53,329 bases of DNA from Oscillospiraceae bacterium (GTDB lineage Bacteria > Bacillota > Clostridia > Oscillospirales > Oscillospiraceae), in contig JAFXYJ010000143.1 of NCBI GenBank assembly GCA_017541825.1, forward strand, positions 1 through 53,329, read 5' to 3'. The notes under the pieces were generated by a model. The model was not told the DNA's origin and did not search any database. It saw only the letters and a program-made list of their open reading frames with translations. Shown piece by piece: positions 25,197 to 32,644 of the stretch (its first letter is position 1; each line of letters opens with the position of its first letter). Position numbers and translations under genes: made by a program.

Positions 25197-25277
25197 ATGG
25201 GCGACGTACTGATGATCATCGGGCTGGCGCTGTATGTGCCTATGAGTCTTGTCTACATGCTCAGCGATCACTGCTGA
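25197..25277 (+). CDS. Putative 26-residue membrane peptide
   Basis: This ORF encodes one hydrophobic helix (VLMIIGLALYVPMSLVYML) with a short acidic N-terminus and a Cys at the end. A purine-rich ribosome site (GGGGAA, with AAAGGA further up) precedes the ATG, and a strong terminator follows. A single small transmembrane protein is plausible; no homologue or function is recalled. Confidence 0.4.
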   Translation: MGDVLMIIGLALYVPMSLVYMLSDHC

Positions 25278-25310
25278 GGAGGACGGTCGGGCCGCAGGGG
25301 CCGGTATCGG

Positions 25311-25348
25311 AAAAACGGACTTCCGCCGACGGCGGAAGTCCGTTTTTT
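25311..25348. terminator. Bidirectional terminator
   Basis: A very stable stem (AAACGGACTTCCGCC with GGCGGAAGTCCGTTT, short loop) has T-runs on both sides. It serves the 26-residue ORF on the plus strand and spoIIID on the minus strand. Confidence 0.88.
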
Positions 25349-25361
25349 CCCGGGAAGCGTC

Positions 25362-25634
25362 TCACGGCTCCCCGCGGGTCCCGGCGGCGCGGGCCCTGTA
25401 TTTCTGACGGGTGGCGTCGCCGCCGCGTATATGCCGCTCCGCCTTGTTCTGCTCCAGCACAAGGCGGACTTTTTCGTATAACAGCCGATCGATCCGGCGG
25501 AGCCGCTCGGTCATATCCTTGTGTACGGTGCTTTTGGAAACGCCGAAGCGCGCCGCGGCGGCACGGACGGTGGCTCTGTTCTCCACGATCCACTCCCCGA
25601 GCTCCCGGGCGCGCTGTTCCATGTCGGTGTACAT
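25362..25634 (-). CDS. spoIIID: Sporulation transcriptional regulator SpoIIID
   Basis: SpoIIID is the mother-cell DNA-binding regulator acting after sigma-E. The 90-residue product aligns from its first residue with the family pattern: ARELGEWIVENRATVRAAAA, then FGVSKSTVHKDMTERL (the HTH) and HIRGGDATRQKY. Start at 25634 gives exactly the family's N-terminal length and has GGGGAG upstream; the further upstream in-frame GTG has none. A sigma-E-like promoter lies at 25667-25695. Confidence 0.97.
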   Translation of the reverse strand: MYTDMEQRARELGEWIVENRATVRAAAARFGVSKSTVHKDMTERLRRIDRLLYEKVRLVLEQNKAERHIRGGDATRQKYRARAAGTRGEP

Positions 25635-25666
25635 AGTGGCACCACTCCCCACGCTCATGTGGTCTA

Positions 25667-25695
25667 TTTATATGACCGGAGCGCGGGAGATATGA
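25667..25695 (-). promoter_or_regulatory. Sigma-E-like promoter of spoIIID
   Basis: Minus strand -35 TCATAT (25690-25695) and -10 CATATAAA (25667-25674), about 15 bp apart. This resembles the sigma-E pattern (ATA, then CATAC-like), and spoIIID is a known sigma-E gene. No sigma-A match is better. Confidence 0.45.
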
Positions 25696-25748
25696 GGCGC
25701 CGGGAAGATCACATATGCACAGCCGGGACGGCGTTGTCCCGGCTGCGT

Positions 25749-26474
25749 TCAGTTCCCCGCGCAGTGATGCTCGGCGCAGTGATCGTGTCCGCAGTCACCG
25801 TCATGGTGCTCGTGGTGATCGCATCCGGCGTCGGGATCATAGGCCAGCGTTCCCTCCGCGAGCGCCCGGGCCGCCATGTCCGCCGAGCCCTGTACGCCGG
25901 CGTAAAGCCGGATGCCGGCCTCCGCCAGCGCGGTCTGCGCGCCCGCGCCGATGCCGCCGCAGATCAGCGCGTCCGCCGCGGCCGCCTGCAGAAATCCCGC
26001 CAGAGCGCCGTGGCCGCTCCCGTTGGTGGCCACGATCTGCGTGTTTACGATCTTTCCGTCCTGCACGTCGTAAAGCTTGAACTGCTCCGTGTGTCCGAAG
26101 TGCTGGAAAATGTCTCCGTTTTCATAAGTGACTGCGATCCTCATTGTGCTGTTTCCTTTCTCCATGATCGTTTCCGGCAGCTCCACCGGCGCATACTCGC
26201 AGCAGCCGCCCGTGATCAGAAGCCGCTTCCCTCTCACCAGAGCATCGGCAAGCTTCTTCCGGGCGCTGTCGTAGATGGCGGTGACGGTCGTCCGGGCGAT
26301 ATTCATCCTGGCGGCGCAGAGCTCCTGGGTCAGCCCCTCGTCGTCCAGCAGCCGTATCGTCTCGAACTCGTCCACCGTCATCCGGACGTATTCGCCGGCG
26401 GGCCCGTCATCGGGAGAAAAGCTGCGGTAGACAGGCTGCCGCTCGATCCGGCGGCATCTTACGGGTCTGGGCAT
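25749..26474 (-). CDS. DUF134 HTH fused to NifX/NifB-type metal-cluster domain
   Basis: The product is 241 aa. Residues 1-95 are a DUF134 DNA-binding domain (PRPVRCRRIERQPVYRSFSP, HTH around GLTQELCAARMNIARTTV). From about 110 comes a dinitrogenase iron-molybdenum cofactor-type domain (MRIAVTYENGDIFQHFGHTE, later ICGGIGAGAQTALAEAGI). A His/Cys/Asp-rich tail (HHEHHDGDCGHDHCAEHHC) could bind metal. ATG at 26474 has GGAGAG upstream. Two identical palindromes bracket its promoter, so autoregulation in response to a metal or cluster is likely. It is not nitrogenase: no nif gene is present. Confidence 0.88.
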   Translation of the reverse strand: MPRPVRCRRIERQPVYRSFSPDDGPAGEYVRMTVDEFETIRLLDDEGLTQELCAARMNIARTTVTAIYDSARKKLADALVRGKRLLITGGCCEYAPVELPETIMEKGNSTMRIAVTYENGDIFQHFGHTEQFKLYDVQDGKIVNTQIVATNGSGHGALAGFLQAAAADALICGGIGAGAQTALAEAGIRLYAGVQGSADMAARALAEGTLAYDPDAGCDHHEHHDGDCGHDHCAEHHCAGN

Positions 26475-26487
26475 AGCTCTCTCCTTT

Positions 26488-26535
26488 CTGACATATGTCA
26501 GTAATGATCCTACATCGATAGATGACATATGTCAA
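26488..26535 (-). promoter_or_regulatory. Promoter with twin TGACATATGTCA operators
   Basis: TGACATATGTCA occurs twice: at 26489-26500 (within a 14-bp palindrome, 26488-26501) and at 26523-26534. The promoter between has -35 TTGACA (26530-26535, inside the first operator on the minus strand) and -10 TAGGAT (26507-26512), 17 bp apart. The second copy lies on the predicted start site. Binding would block initiation. Confidence 0.75.
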
Positions 26536-26553
26536 TAACTTTTTTAAAATACA

Positions 26554-26575
26554 TCCCGCCCGTCTCCGGGCGGGA
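26554..26575 (-). terminator. Terminator of the AlkZ-related gene
   Basis: A perfect 9-bp GC stem (TCCCGCCCG/CGGGCGGGA) with a 4-nt loop is followed by a U/A-rich run on the minus strand. The next promoter starts about 19 bp later. Confidence 0.75.
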
Positions 26576-26634
26576 CGCCTCGCGCGGGCGGCGCTCACAC
26601 CGGCGCCGTGCCGCAAAACGTGTGACGGCGTGTC

Positions 26635-27342
26635 TCACGGCGTCACCGCGCCCTGGCGCAGTATGCGGCGTAGGATCTTTTCGTCGGCGCCGGGGAGAAC
26701 GGCGCGCAGGTGTTCAAAAACACGTTCATACGATTCCTCCGGGCTGCGGCGGTAAACATTTTCCGTGAAACCGGCGCCGAGGGATCGCTCCGGGGTGGAA
26801 TACTCCGCCACACCCCAGCCGTAGGGACGGCCGTGCCGGTCCGTGCGGTATACGAAGTCGCTGATGACGGCGTAGCACTGTGTCTGCAGCCGGACGATGG
26901 CCGTATCGAAGCCCTTCCTGCCGCCCTTGCGGTAATCGCCGCGGCTTTTGAGCGCGTCCGTAAGGATGGGCGCGTTTTCCTCCACCAGCTCATAGAGCTC
27001 CTTGTCCTGCCGCCGTGCCTTCCCGTCGTCGTAGAGGGCGTCGAAATCGTAGCCGTCCCGCCGGAAATTGGCCAGATCCGCAAACCAGCCGCGGCTCACG
27101 AACACGGCCTTGTGCTCAAAGAACTTCCCGTAGGCGCAGCCGGTCTGCCGGATCACCGGGCCCTTCCATTCCCAGGCGTCCCAGCCGCCCGACTCGCTGT
27201 CGTCGTACCAGTGTCCGGGGGCGACATGCTCCTCCACGGAAAAGCCGGGGATCGAATTGGAAAAGAACGGCAGGAATCCCAGCCGTTCCACGGCATCGAT
27301 CAGATCCTGCTGTGTGTCTATGACAAAATCAAGGCTGTTCAT
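26635..27342 (-). CDS. AlkZ-related protein
   Basis: The 235-residue product matches, from memory, a Firmicutes family annotated as AlkZ-related. It has FLPFFSNSIPGFSVEEHVAP, then WEWKGPVIRQTGCAYGKFF, RRDGYDFDALYDDG and YRKGGRKGFDTAIVRLQ. The family is distantly related to AlkZ/YcaQ DNA glycosylases, but no activity is established for it. ATG at 27342 has GGAGG 7 nt upstream. It is a single gene divergent from degV. Confidence 0.8.
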   Translation of the reverse strand: MNSLDFVIDTQQDLIDAVERLGFLPFFSNSIPGFSVEEHVAPGHWYDDSESGGWDAWEWKGPVIRQTGCAYGKFFEHKAVFVSRGWFADLANFRRDGYDFDALYDDGKARRQDKELYELVEENAPILTDALKSRGDYRKGGRKGFDTAIVRLQTQCYAVISDFVYRTDRHGRPYGWGVAEYSTPERSLGAGFTENVYRRSPEESYERVFEHLRAVLPGADEKILRRILRQGAVTP

Positions 27343-27467
27343 TCCGTCACCTCCCGAGGCTCGCCGTTCCATTATACCGCCGGTCCGCCGGAAAATCCAG
27401 CGGAGGAGCCGTTTTTCCGTTCATGCCGTATTCTCCCCCTGCGGGCGACAAATTGCGCGGGTTCCTA

Positions 27468-27496
27468 TTGACAGGCACGGCCGGTTCCGTTAGGAT
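27468..27496 (+). promoter_or_regulatory. Promoter of degV
   Basis: -35 TTGACA (27468-27473) and -10 TAGGAT (27491-27496), 17-bp spacer, about 30 bp before the ATG. Confidence 0.75.
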
Positions 27497-27527
27497 AGGG
27501 ACAGTATGCATTTTCGGGGTGATCACC

Positions 27528-28418
27528 ATGGATCCGCGCCCATATACCCTCTCGTGTGAGTCCACCGTGGACCTGCCGTACAGCTATGTCTGCGGCAGGG
27601 ACATGGCCGTTCTCTTTTACAGCTACACGGCGCTCGGACAGAAACGGGAGGAGCCCATGGGCCGCGATCCCGAGGCAATGGCCGCGTTCTACAGAACGCT
27701 GGAGCAGGAGGTCCCCGTGACCTCGCAGCTCAACGCGATGGAGTATATCGGCTTCTTTACGCCGTTGCTCCGCAAGGGCGACGTGCTGCACGTCACGCTG
27801 GGCTCGGGCATGACCAATTCGGTGGCCAACGCCCGGCAGGCCGCGGAACAGCTCCGGGAGGAATTCCCGGACAGGCGCATCACCGTGATCGATTCTCTGT
27901 GCACCTCCACCGGCTACGGCATGCTGATGGACTACGCCGCCGATCTGCGGGACGCCGGGTTCGGCATGGACGAGCTGGCGGAGTGGATCGCCGGCAGCCG
28001 TCTTCGGATCCACCCCCAGTTTTTCTCCACCGATCTGAACTACTTCCGCCGCAGCGGCCGTGTCTCCGGCGCCGCGGCGGCGATCGGCACGGCTCTGAAC
28101 TTCTGCCCGGTGATGCGTCTGGATGACGAGGGCCGGATCGTTGCCTACGACAGGATCCGCGGCGAAAAGGCCGCCGTCCGTCATACTGTCGAGCAGATGC
28201 TCTCCCATGCCGAGGGCGGGGCGGATTACAGCGGCAAATGCTTTATCTGCCATTCCGATTCTCCCCGGCTCGCCGGGCAGCTCCTCTCGGCGGTCAAGGA
28301 GCGATTCCCCCATATCCGGGGGGAGATCCGCGTGTGCGAGATCGGGGCGATCATCGCCTCCCACTGCGGGCCGGGCACCGTCGCGGTGCTGTTCTACGGA
28401 GACGAGCGGAAAGCGTAA
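27528..28418 (+). CDS. DegV-family fatty acid-binding protein
   Basis: DegV/FakB proteins bind a fatty acid for phosphorylation by FakA. The 296-residue product begins LSCESTVDLPYSYV, the family's DSTxDL-type opening. It has VTLGSGMTNSVANARQAAE (fatty-acid carboxylate site) and VIDSLCTSTGYGMLM, and ends with GAIIASHCGPGTVAVLFYG, the usual closing motif. ATG at 27528 has GGGGTGAT upstream and a consensus promoter. No fakA is in the window. Confidence 0.95.
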   Translation: MDPRPYTLSCESTVDLPYSYVCGRDMAVLFYSYTALGQKREEPMGRDPEAMAAFYRTLEQEVPVTSQLNAMEYIGFFTPLLRKGDVLHVTLGSGMTNSVANARQAAEQLREEFPDRRITVIDSLCTSTGYGMLMDYAADLRDAGFGMDELAEWIAGSRLRIHPQFFSTDLNYFRRSGRVSGAAAAIGTALNFCPVMRLDDEGRIVAYDRIRGEKAAVRHTVEQMLSHAEGGADYSGKCFICHSDSPRLAGQLLSAVKERFPHIRGEIRVCEIGAIIASHCGPGTVAVLFYGDERKA

Positions 28419-28432
28419 GACAATCTGTGCGC

Positions 28433-28466
28433 AAACAGGCGGGAGTTTCGACTCCCGCCTGTTTTT
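28433..28466 (+). terminator. Terminator of degV
   Basis: Stem AAACAGGCGGGAGT/ACTCCCGCCTGTTT with a TTCG loop and six Ts on the plus strand, 14 nt after the stop. It also lies behind convergent proC. Confidence 0.92.
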
Positions 28467-28475
28467 TGCAGCGCT

Positions 28476-29276
28476 TCAGCCCAGGTCCCTGTTTTTGGCC
28501 CAGGCGGCGATCACAGCTTCGATGACCGCGCCGCGGAAAGCGGCGTTTTCCAGGGCACGGACGCCCTGGATCGTCGTCCCGCCGGGGGAACAGACCGCGT
28601 CCTTGAGCTCGCCGGGATGCCGTCCGCTCCCGAGCAGCAGCGCCGCAGCGCCCTCCGCGGTCCGCGCCGCCAGTCGGAGCGCCGCCGCCCGCGGCAGGCC
28701 GCAGGCCACGCCGCCGTCGGCCATGGCCTCGATGAAAAGGTCGACGAAGGCCGGTCCGCAGCCGGAGACCGCGCTGCCCGCGTCGAACAGTGTCTCAGGG
28801 AGCTCGATGAGCTCTCCCGCGCCGTCCATGGCAGCGAGGAACGCGCGGACATCCGCGTCCTCCACGCCCTCGGCGGTGTAGAGGATGACGCCTCTGCCGA
28901 CGGAGCAGGGGGTGTTCGGCATGATGCGGATCACCGGCCAGTCGCCGTGCAGAAGGGCGCGCAGGCGCTCGATCGTGATCCCGGCGGCCATCGTGACGAG
29001 CACGAAGGGGCTCTGCCGCGCTGCGAGCACGGGGGCGAGCTCGGCCGTCAGTTCAGGGAACATCTGCGGCTTGACGCCGAGAATGATATAGTCCGCCCGC
29101 TGCGCCGCGGTGATGTTGTCCGACGCGCAGGCGCCCAGCTCCGCGGCAAGCGCCTCGGCCTTGGCCGCCGTGCGGTTGGCGATGAGGATCTGTTTGCCCG
29201 GGACAGTGCGGGCCGCCGAGCGCGCCAGCGCGCCGCCCATGTTGCCCGCGCCGATAAAACCGAATATTTTTTCCAT
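28476..29276 (-). CDS. proC: Pyrroline-5-carboxylate reductase
   Basis: ProC makes proline from pyrroline-5-carboxylate with NAD(P)H. The 266-residue product starts FGFIGAGNMGGALARS (Rossmann motif) and has the helical C-terminal domain with FDAGSAVSGCGPAFVDLFIEAMADGGVACGLPR. It is the third gene of the proBAC operon, 12 bp after proA. Confidence 0.96.
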   Translation of the reverse strand: MEKIFGFIGAGNMGGALARSAARTVPGKQILIANRTAAKAEALAAELGACASDNITAAQRADYIILGVKPQMFPELTAELAPVLAARQSPFVLVTMAAGITIERLRALLHGDWPVIRIMPNTPCSVGRGVILYTAEGVEDADVRAFLAAMDGAGELIELPETLFDAGSAVSGCGPAFVDLFIEAMADGGVACGLPRAAALRLAARTAEGAAALLLGSGRHPGELKDAVCSPGGTTIQGVRALENAAFRGAVIEAVIAAWAKNRDLG

Positions 29277-29288
29277 GGCGTCCTCCGT

Positions 29289-30536
29289 TCAGCGTACCTG
29301 TCCGTCGCCGTAAACGACGTACTTCCAGCTCGTCAGTTCCTCCAGGCCCATGGGACCGCGGGCGTGGAGCTTCTGGGTGGAGATACCGATCTCCGCGCCC
29401 AGGCCGAACTCCCCGCCGTCGGTGAAGCGGGTAGAGGCGTTGACGTACACGGCCGCCGCGTCCACCTCGTCGAGGAAGCGCCGCGCGGCGTCGGCGTCGG
29501 CGGTTATGATGCTCTCCGAATGACCGGTGCCGTGGGTATTGATGAAATCGATGGCCTCCCCCACCCCGCCGACGATCCTGACGGCCAGGGTGTAATCGCC
29601 GTACTCGGTGTCCCAGTCGGCATCGACGGCGGGGACCGCCCGATCGCCGAGGATCGCGAGCGAGCGCTCGTCGGCGCGCAGCTCCACGTTCTTCCCGTCC
29701 AGCAGAGGCACGGCCTCCTGCAGGAACGCCTCGGCCACGTCTTCGTGGATCAGCACACACTCGGCGGCGTTGCACACCGAGGGGCGGGAGCATTTGGCGT
29801 TATAGAGCACCCTGGCGCCCATCTTCAGATCCGCGGCGCTGTCGATATACACATGGCAGACGCCCTCGCCGGTGCGGATCACCGGCACGCTCGACTCCTT
29901 CACCACCGTGCGGATGAGTCCGGCGCCGCCCCGGGGGATCAGCACGTCGAGATACTCGTCCAGGTGCATGAGCTCCCGGGCGCTCTCACGACTCGTATCC
30001 TCCACCAGCGCCACGGCGTCCTCCGGGAGTCCGGACGCGGCCAGCGCCTCCCGCATGATCTCCACGGCCTTTATGTTGGAACGGATGGCCTCCTTGCCGC
30101 CCCGCAGGATGCAGGCGTTGCCCGCCTTCAGGCACAGCACGGCGGCGTCCACGGTCACGTTGGGGCGGGCCTCGTAGATGATGCCGATGACGCCCAGCGG
30201 CACCCGTCGGCGCTGTATGCGCAGACCGTTGGGCCGCACCGTGTCCCGGGTGATCTCCCCGATGGGATCGGGCAGCGCGGCTGCCTCCCGCACGCCTGCG
30301 GCGATCCCGGCGATCCGCCCGGGATCAAGCTTCAGCCGGTCGAGCAGCGAATCGCGCATCCCGGATGCCCTCGCCGCGTCGATATCTGCCCTGTTGGCCG
30401 CGAGCCATTCCTCCTGCCGCGCCTCCAGCGCCGAGGCGATGGCCTCGAGAGCCGCGTTCTTCCGTTCGGTCCCGGTGATCGACAGGGCGCGTCCCGCGAT
30501 CCTGGCCGCCGCGCCTGTGCGTTCGAGTTCCGTCAT
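29289..30536 (-). CDS. proA: Gamma-glutamyl phosphate reductase
   Basis: ProA reduces glutamyl-5-phosphate to the semialdehyde. The 415-residue product has RRVPLGVIGIIYEARPNVTVDA, the catalytic Cys in NAKCSRPSVCNAAECVLIHE, and a GAEIGISTQKLHARGPMGLEELT close. ATG at 30536 overlaps the proB stop by 4 bp; longer in-frame upstream extension is a proB shadow. Length and motifs match the family. Confidence 0.97.
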   Translation of the reverse strand: MTELERTGAAARIAGRALSITGTERKNAALEAIASALEARQEEWLAANRADIDAARASGMRDSLLDRLKLDPGRIAGIAAGVREAAALPDPIGEITRDTVRPNGLRIQRRRVPLGVIGIIYEARPNVTVDAAVLCLKAGNACILRGGKEAIRSNIKAVEIMREALAASGLPEDAVALVEDTSRESARELMHLDEYLDVLIPRGGAGLIRTVVKESSVPVIRTGEGVCHVYIDSAADLKMGARVLYNAKCSRPSVCNAAECVLIHEDVAEAFLQEAVPLLDGKNVELRADERSLAILGDRAVPAVDADWDTEYGDYTLAVRIVGGVGEAIDFINTHGTGHSESIITADADAARRFLDEVDAAAVYVNASTRFTDGGEFGLGAEIGISTQKLHARGPMGLEELTSWKYVVYGDGQVR

Positions 30537-31348
30537 GCTGTTCCCTCCTTTTTGGCGATGAAACGGGTGCCGATCTCGGCGCCGTCCACGATATCGTTGA
30601 TTTCCCAGGGCCGCTTGCCGTTGGTGATGACCATGTCGCAGCCGGCCGCAAGCGCCACGCCGGCCGCCGTCAGCTTGGTGGCCATGCCCCCGGTGCCCCG
30701 CCAGGTCCCCGCGCCGCCGGCCATGCTCGTGATCTCCTCGGTCAGCTCCTCCACCCGGGGCAGCAGCTTCGCCTCCGGATGCGTGCGCGGGTCGGCGTCG
30801 TAGAGGCCGTCGATGTCGCTGAGCAGTATGAGCAGCTCCGCCCTGCACAGCGCCGCCACCACCGCGGAGAGGGTGTCGTTGTCGCCGAGGACCTTGTGCT
30901 GGCCCGTCTCGATCTCCGCGGAGGACACCGAGTCGTTTTCGTTGACTACCGGGATGACGCCCATCTCCAGCAGCGCGGAGAAGGTGGCGCGCAGGTGGCC
31001 CGCCCGGCCGGGGTCGTCCACGTCGTCGCCGGTGAGCAGGATCTGCGCGGTGGAGCAGTTATACTCCGAAAACAGCTTGTCGTATATATGCATGAGCCGG
31101 CACTGGCCCACGGCGGCCGCCGCCTGCTTGAAGCGCAGCTCCTTCGGCCGCTCCTTCATGCCGAGCCGGGCGCTGCCCACGGCGATGGCGCCCGAGCTCA
31201 CGAGGATCACCTCGTGGCCTGCACCGCGCAGATCCGCCACGGCCCGTACGAGCCGTTCCATGCTCCGCAGATCCAGCGCCCCGGTGTTGTGCGTGAGCGT
31301 GGAGGTCCCCACCTTGACCACGACGCGTTTGGTTTTCTGTGTCGACAT
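30533..31348 (-). CDS. proB: Glutamate 5-kinase, short form without PUA domain
   Basis: ProB phosphorylates glutamate in the first step of proline synthesis. The 271-residue product is an amino-acid kinase: VVKVGTSTLTHNTG, VILVSSGAIAVGSARLGM, NENDSVSSAEIE and GTGGMATKLTAAGVALAAGC are all there. It ends at the kinase domain, so the C-terminal PUA domain of E. coli-type ProB (about 367 aa) is absent; short forms are known. ATG at 31348 has GGGAGAG upstream and a promoter at 31382-31410. It overlaps proA by 4 bp. Confidence 0.95.
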   Translation of the reverse strand: MSTQKTKRVVVKVGTSTLTHNTGALDLRSMERLVRAVADLRGAGHEVILVSSGAIAVGSARLGMKERPKELRFKQAAAAVGQCRLMHIYDKLFSEYNCSTAQILLTGDDVDDPGRAGHLRATFSALLEMGVIPVVNENDSVSSAEIETGQHKVLGDNDTLSAVVAALCRAELLILLSDIDGLYDADPRTHPEAKLLPRVEELTEEITSMAGGAGTWRGTGGMATKLTAAGVALAAGCDMVITNGKRPWEINDIVDGAEIGTRFIAKKEGTA

Positions 31349-31381
31349 CGCCGCATCTCTCCCATTTCGGTCGTTTTTCAA

Positions 31382-31410
31382 ATTATATAGTACCCCTGCG
31401 AAAAAAGCAA
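31382..31410 (-). promoter_or_regulatory. Promoter of proBAC
   Basis: Minus strand -35 TTGCTT (31405-31410) and -10 TATAAT (31382-31387), 17-bp spacer. Confidence 0.7.
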
Positions 31411-31449
31411 TCTTTCCGTGCGCCGCCGCAGCTTTTCTCTCTTCTGCGA

Positions 31450-31478
31450 TTGACGCGGCAAAAACTGCCGTTTATAAT
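31450..31478 (+). promoter_or_regulatory. Promoter of the 344-residue lipoprotein gene
   Basis: -35 TTGACG (31450-31455) and -10 TATAAT (31473-31478) with 17-bp spacer. It is back to back with the proB promoter, 40 bp apart. Confidence 0.78.
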
Positions 31479-31531
31479 GGAAGCACGTCATAATACGACG
31501 AAGAGACGACAATTTGCAGGGAGGAAAAAAA

Positions 31532-32566
31532 GTGAAAAAAGCAACGATCGTTCTATTGCTGCTCTCGCTGTGCCTCATGCTCTCCGCCTGCGCAGAGAGC
31601 GAGGCTCTCACCGCCGCGAAGGACGCCGCCGCGGCGCTGCCTTCGATAGAGGAGCTGACGCTGGAGGACGAGCCGCTTGTCAATGCCGCAAAGGAAGCCT
31701 TCGGCACTCTCGAGGGAAAGGATCTGGAGGCCTTCGGCGACACATCGTATATTCGCCGCTATCTTGACCAGCTCGACATCCTGCGGGATCAGGCCGCCCA
31801 CGACGCGCTGGTGGCCGGCTTCGTCGGCTCCTGGAAGCTCCTGTACGGCGATTCCTACGACACGCAGGAATTCACTCTCAACGAGGATCTGTCCTGCGTG
31901 ATCGACGGAGAACACGGCACCTGGGACGCGTATACCTATGACAACTGCTTTTACGCTTCCACCGACAGCGGGGCCAGCAGCGTCGGCGGTCTCGAACGCC
32001 GGGATTACGGCGATCAGGCGCGTCTGAGCGGCTCCTATGGCGGCACCTATGTCCGTGCCGAGGACTACGACGCGATCATCGGCGACATGTTCGTGACCGT
32101 GGAGATCAGCAAGGACAATTTCAGCGAGTATTTCGGCGATTTCGTGAAAATCGGCGATACCTTTGACGAGTGGGGCGACGCGAAGGGCACGGCGTACCTC
32201 ATGCCCAGTGCTGTATACAGGGACGGTCTCGTGCTGTGGAGCTGCAGCGACGATTTCGCCGTGGAGTACAACTATGTGCGCGACGACGGCACCCGTTACG
32301 GCAAGTGGGATTCCACCGGCACGCTCTACACTCCCTATTCGATCATCGATACCTACTCGCGCGACGTGGTGCTGACCTTCTCCGGCGTGACCCGCGCCAA
32401 GGGCAGCCTGACGTTCATCCGCTCGTCGTACGTCGAACAGAACGATATCGACAGCGACGGATACCGCTCGCTCACGCTCACCGACGGGACCGTATACAGG
32501 GATTATACCTATTCCTCCTACTCCTGGGAGCGGACGAACGCGCGGTATGTCGACTGGAAATACTGA
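31532..32566 (+). CDS. Putative lipoprotein of unknown function
   Basis: The product (344 aa) has a signal peptide with lipobox LSAC (KKATIVLLLLSLCLMLSAC), so it is probably lipid-anchored outside. A short helical Ala/Glu-rich segment (about 22-90) precedes a Tyr/Asp-rich beta domain. Two stretches look alike: GSWKLLYGDSYDTQEFTLNE and DEWGDAKGTAYLMPSAVYRD, suggesting a duplicated lipocalin-like fold, which is inference. GTG at 31532 has GGGAGG 7 nt upstream. It is monocistronic with its own promoter and terminator. Confidence 0.82.
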   Translation: MKKATIVLLLLSLCLMLSACAESEALTAAKDAAAALPSIEELTLEDEPLVNAAKEAFGTLEGKDLEAFGDTSYIRRYLDQLDILRDQAAHDALVAGFVGSWKLLYGDSYDTQEFTLNEDLSCVIDGEHGTWDAYTYDNCFYASTDSGASSVGGLERRDYGDQARLSGSYGGTYVRAEDYDAIIGDMFVTVEISKDNFSEYFGDFVKIGDTFDEWGDAKGTAYLMPSAVYRDGLVLWSCSDDFAVEYNYVRDDGTRYGKWDSTGTLYTPYSIIDTYSRDVVLTFSGVTRAKGSLTFIRSSYVEQNDIDSDGYRSLTLTDGTVYRDYTYSSYSWERTNARYVDWKY

Positions 32567-32600
32567 ACGTTTTACTGTCAGGAAACCTTATTCGGATATG

Positions 32601-32633
32601 AAAACCGCCGCAGGAAGCCTGCGGCGGTTTTTT
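32601..32633. terminator. Bidirectional terminator
   Basis: Stem AAAACCGCCGCAGG/CCTGCGGCGGTTTT with a short loop and T-runs on the plus strand separates the lipoprotein gene from the convergent UroD-like gene. Confidence 0.9.
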
Positions 32634-32644
32634 GTGTCCGGCAC

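Noticed and set aside
25720..25745. Hairpin CAGCCGGGAC/GTCCCGGCTG
   Set aside because: No U-tract on either strand. It follows the DUF134-NifX stop but cannot be called a terminator with confidence.
28617..30803. A plus-strand ORF of 728 codons opposite proBAC
   Set aside because: Shadow of three well-identified genes in an operon.
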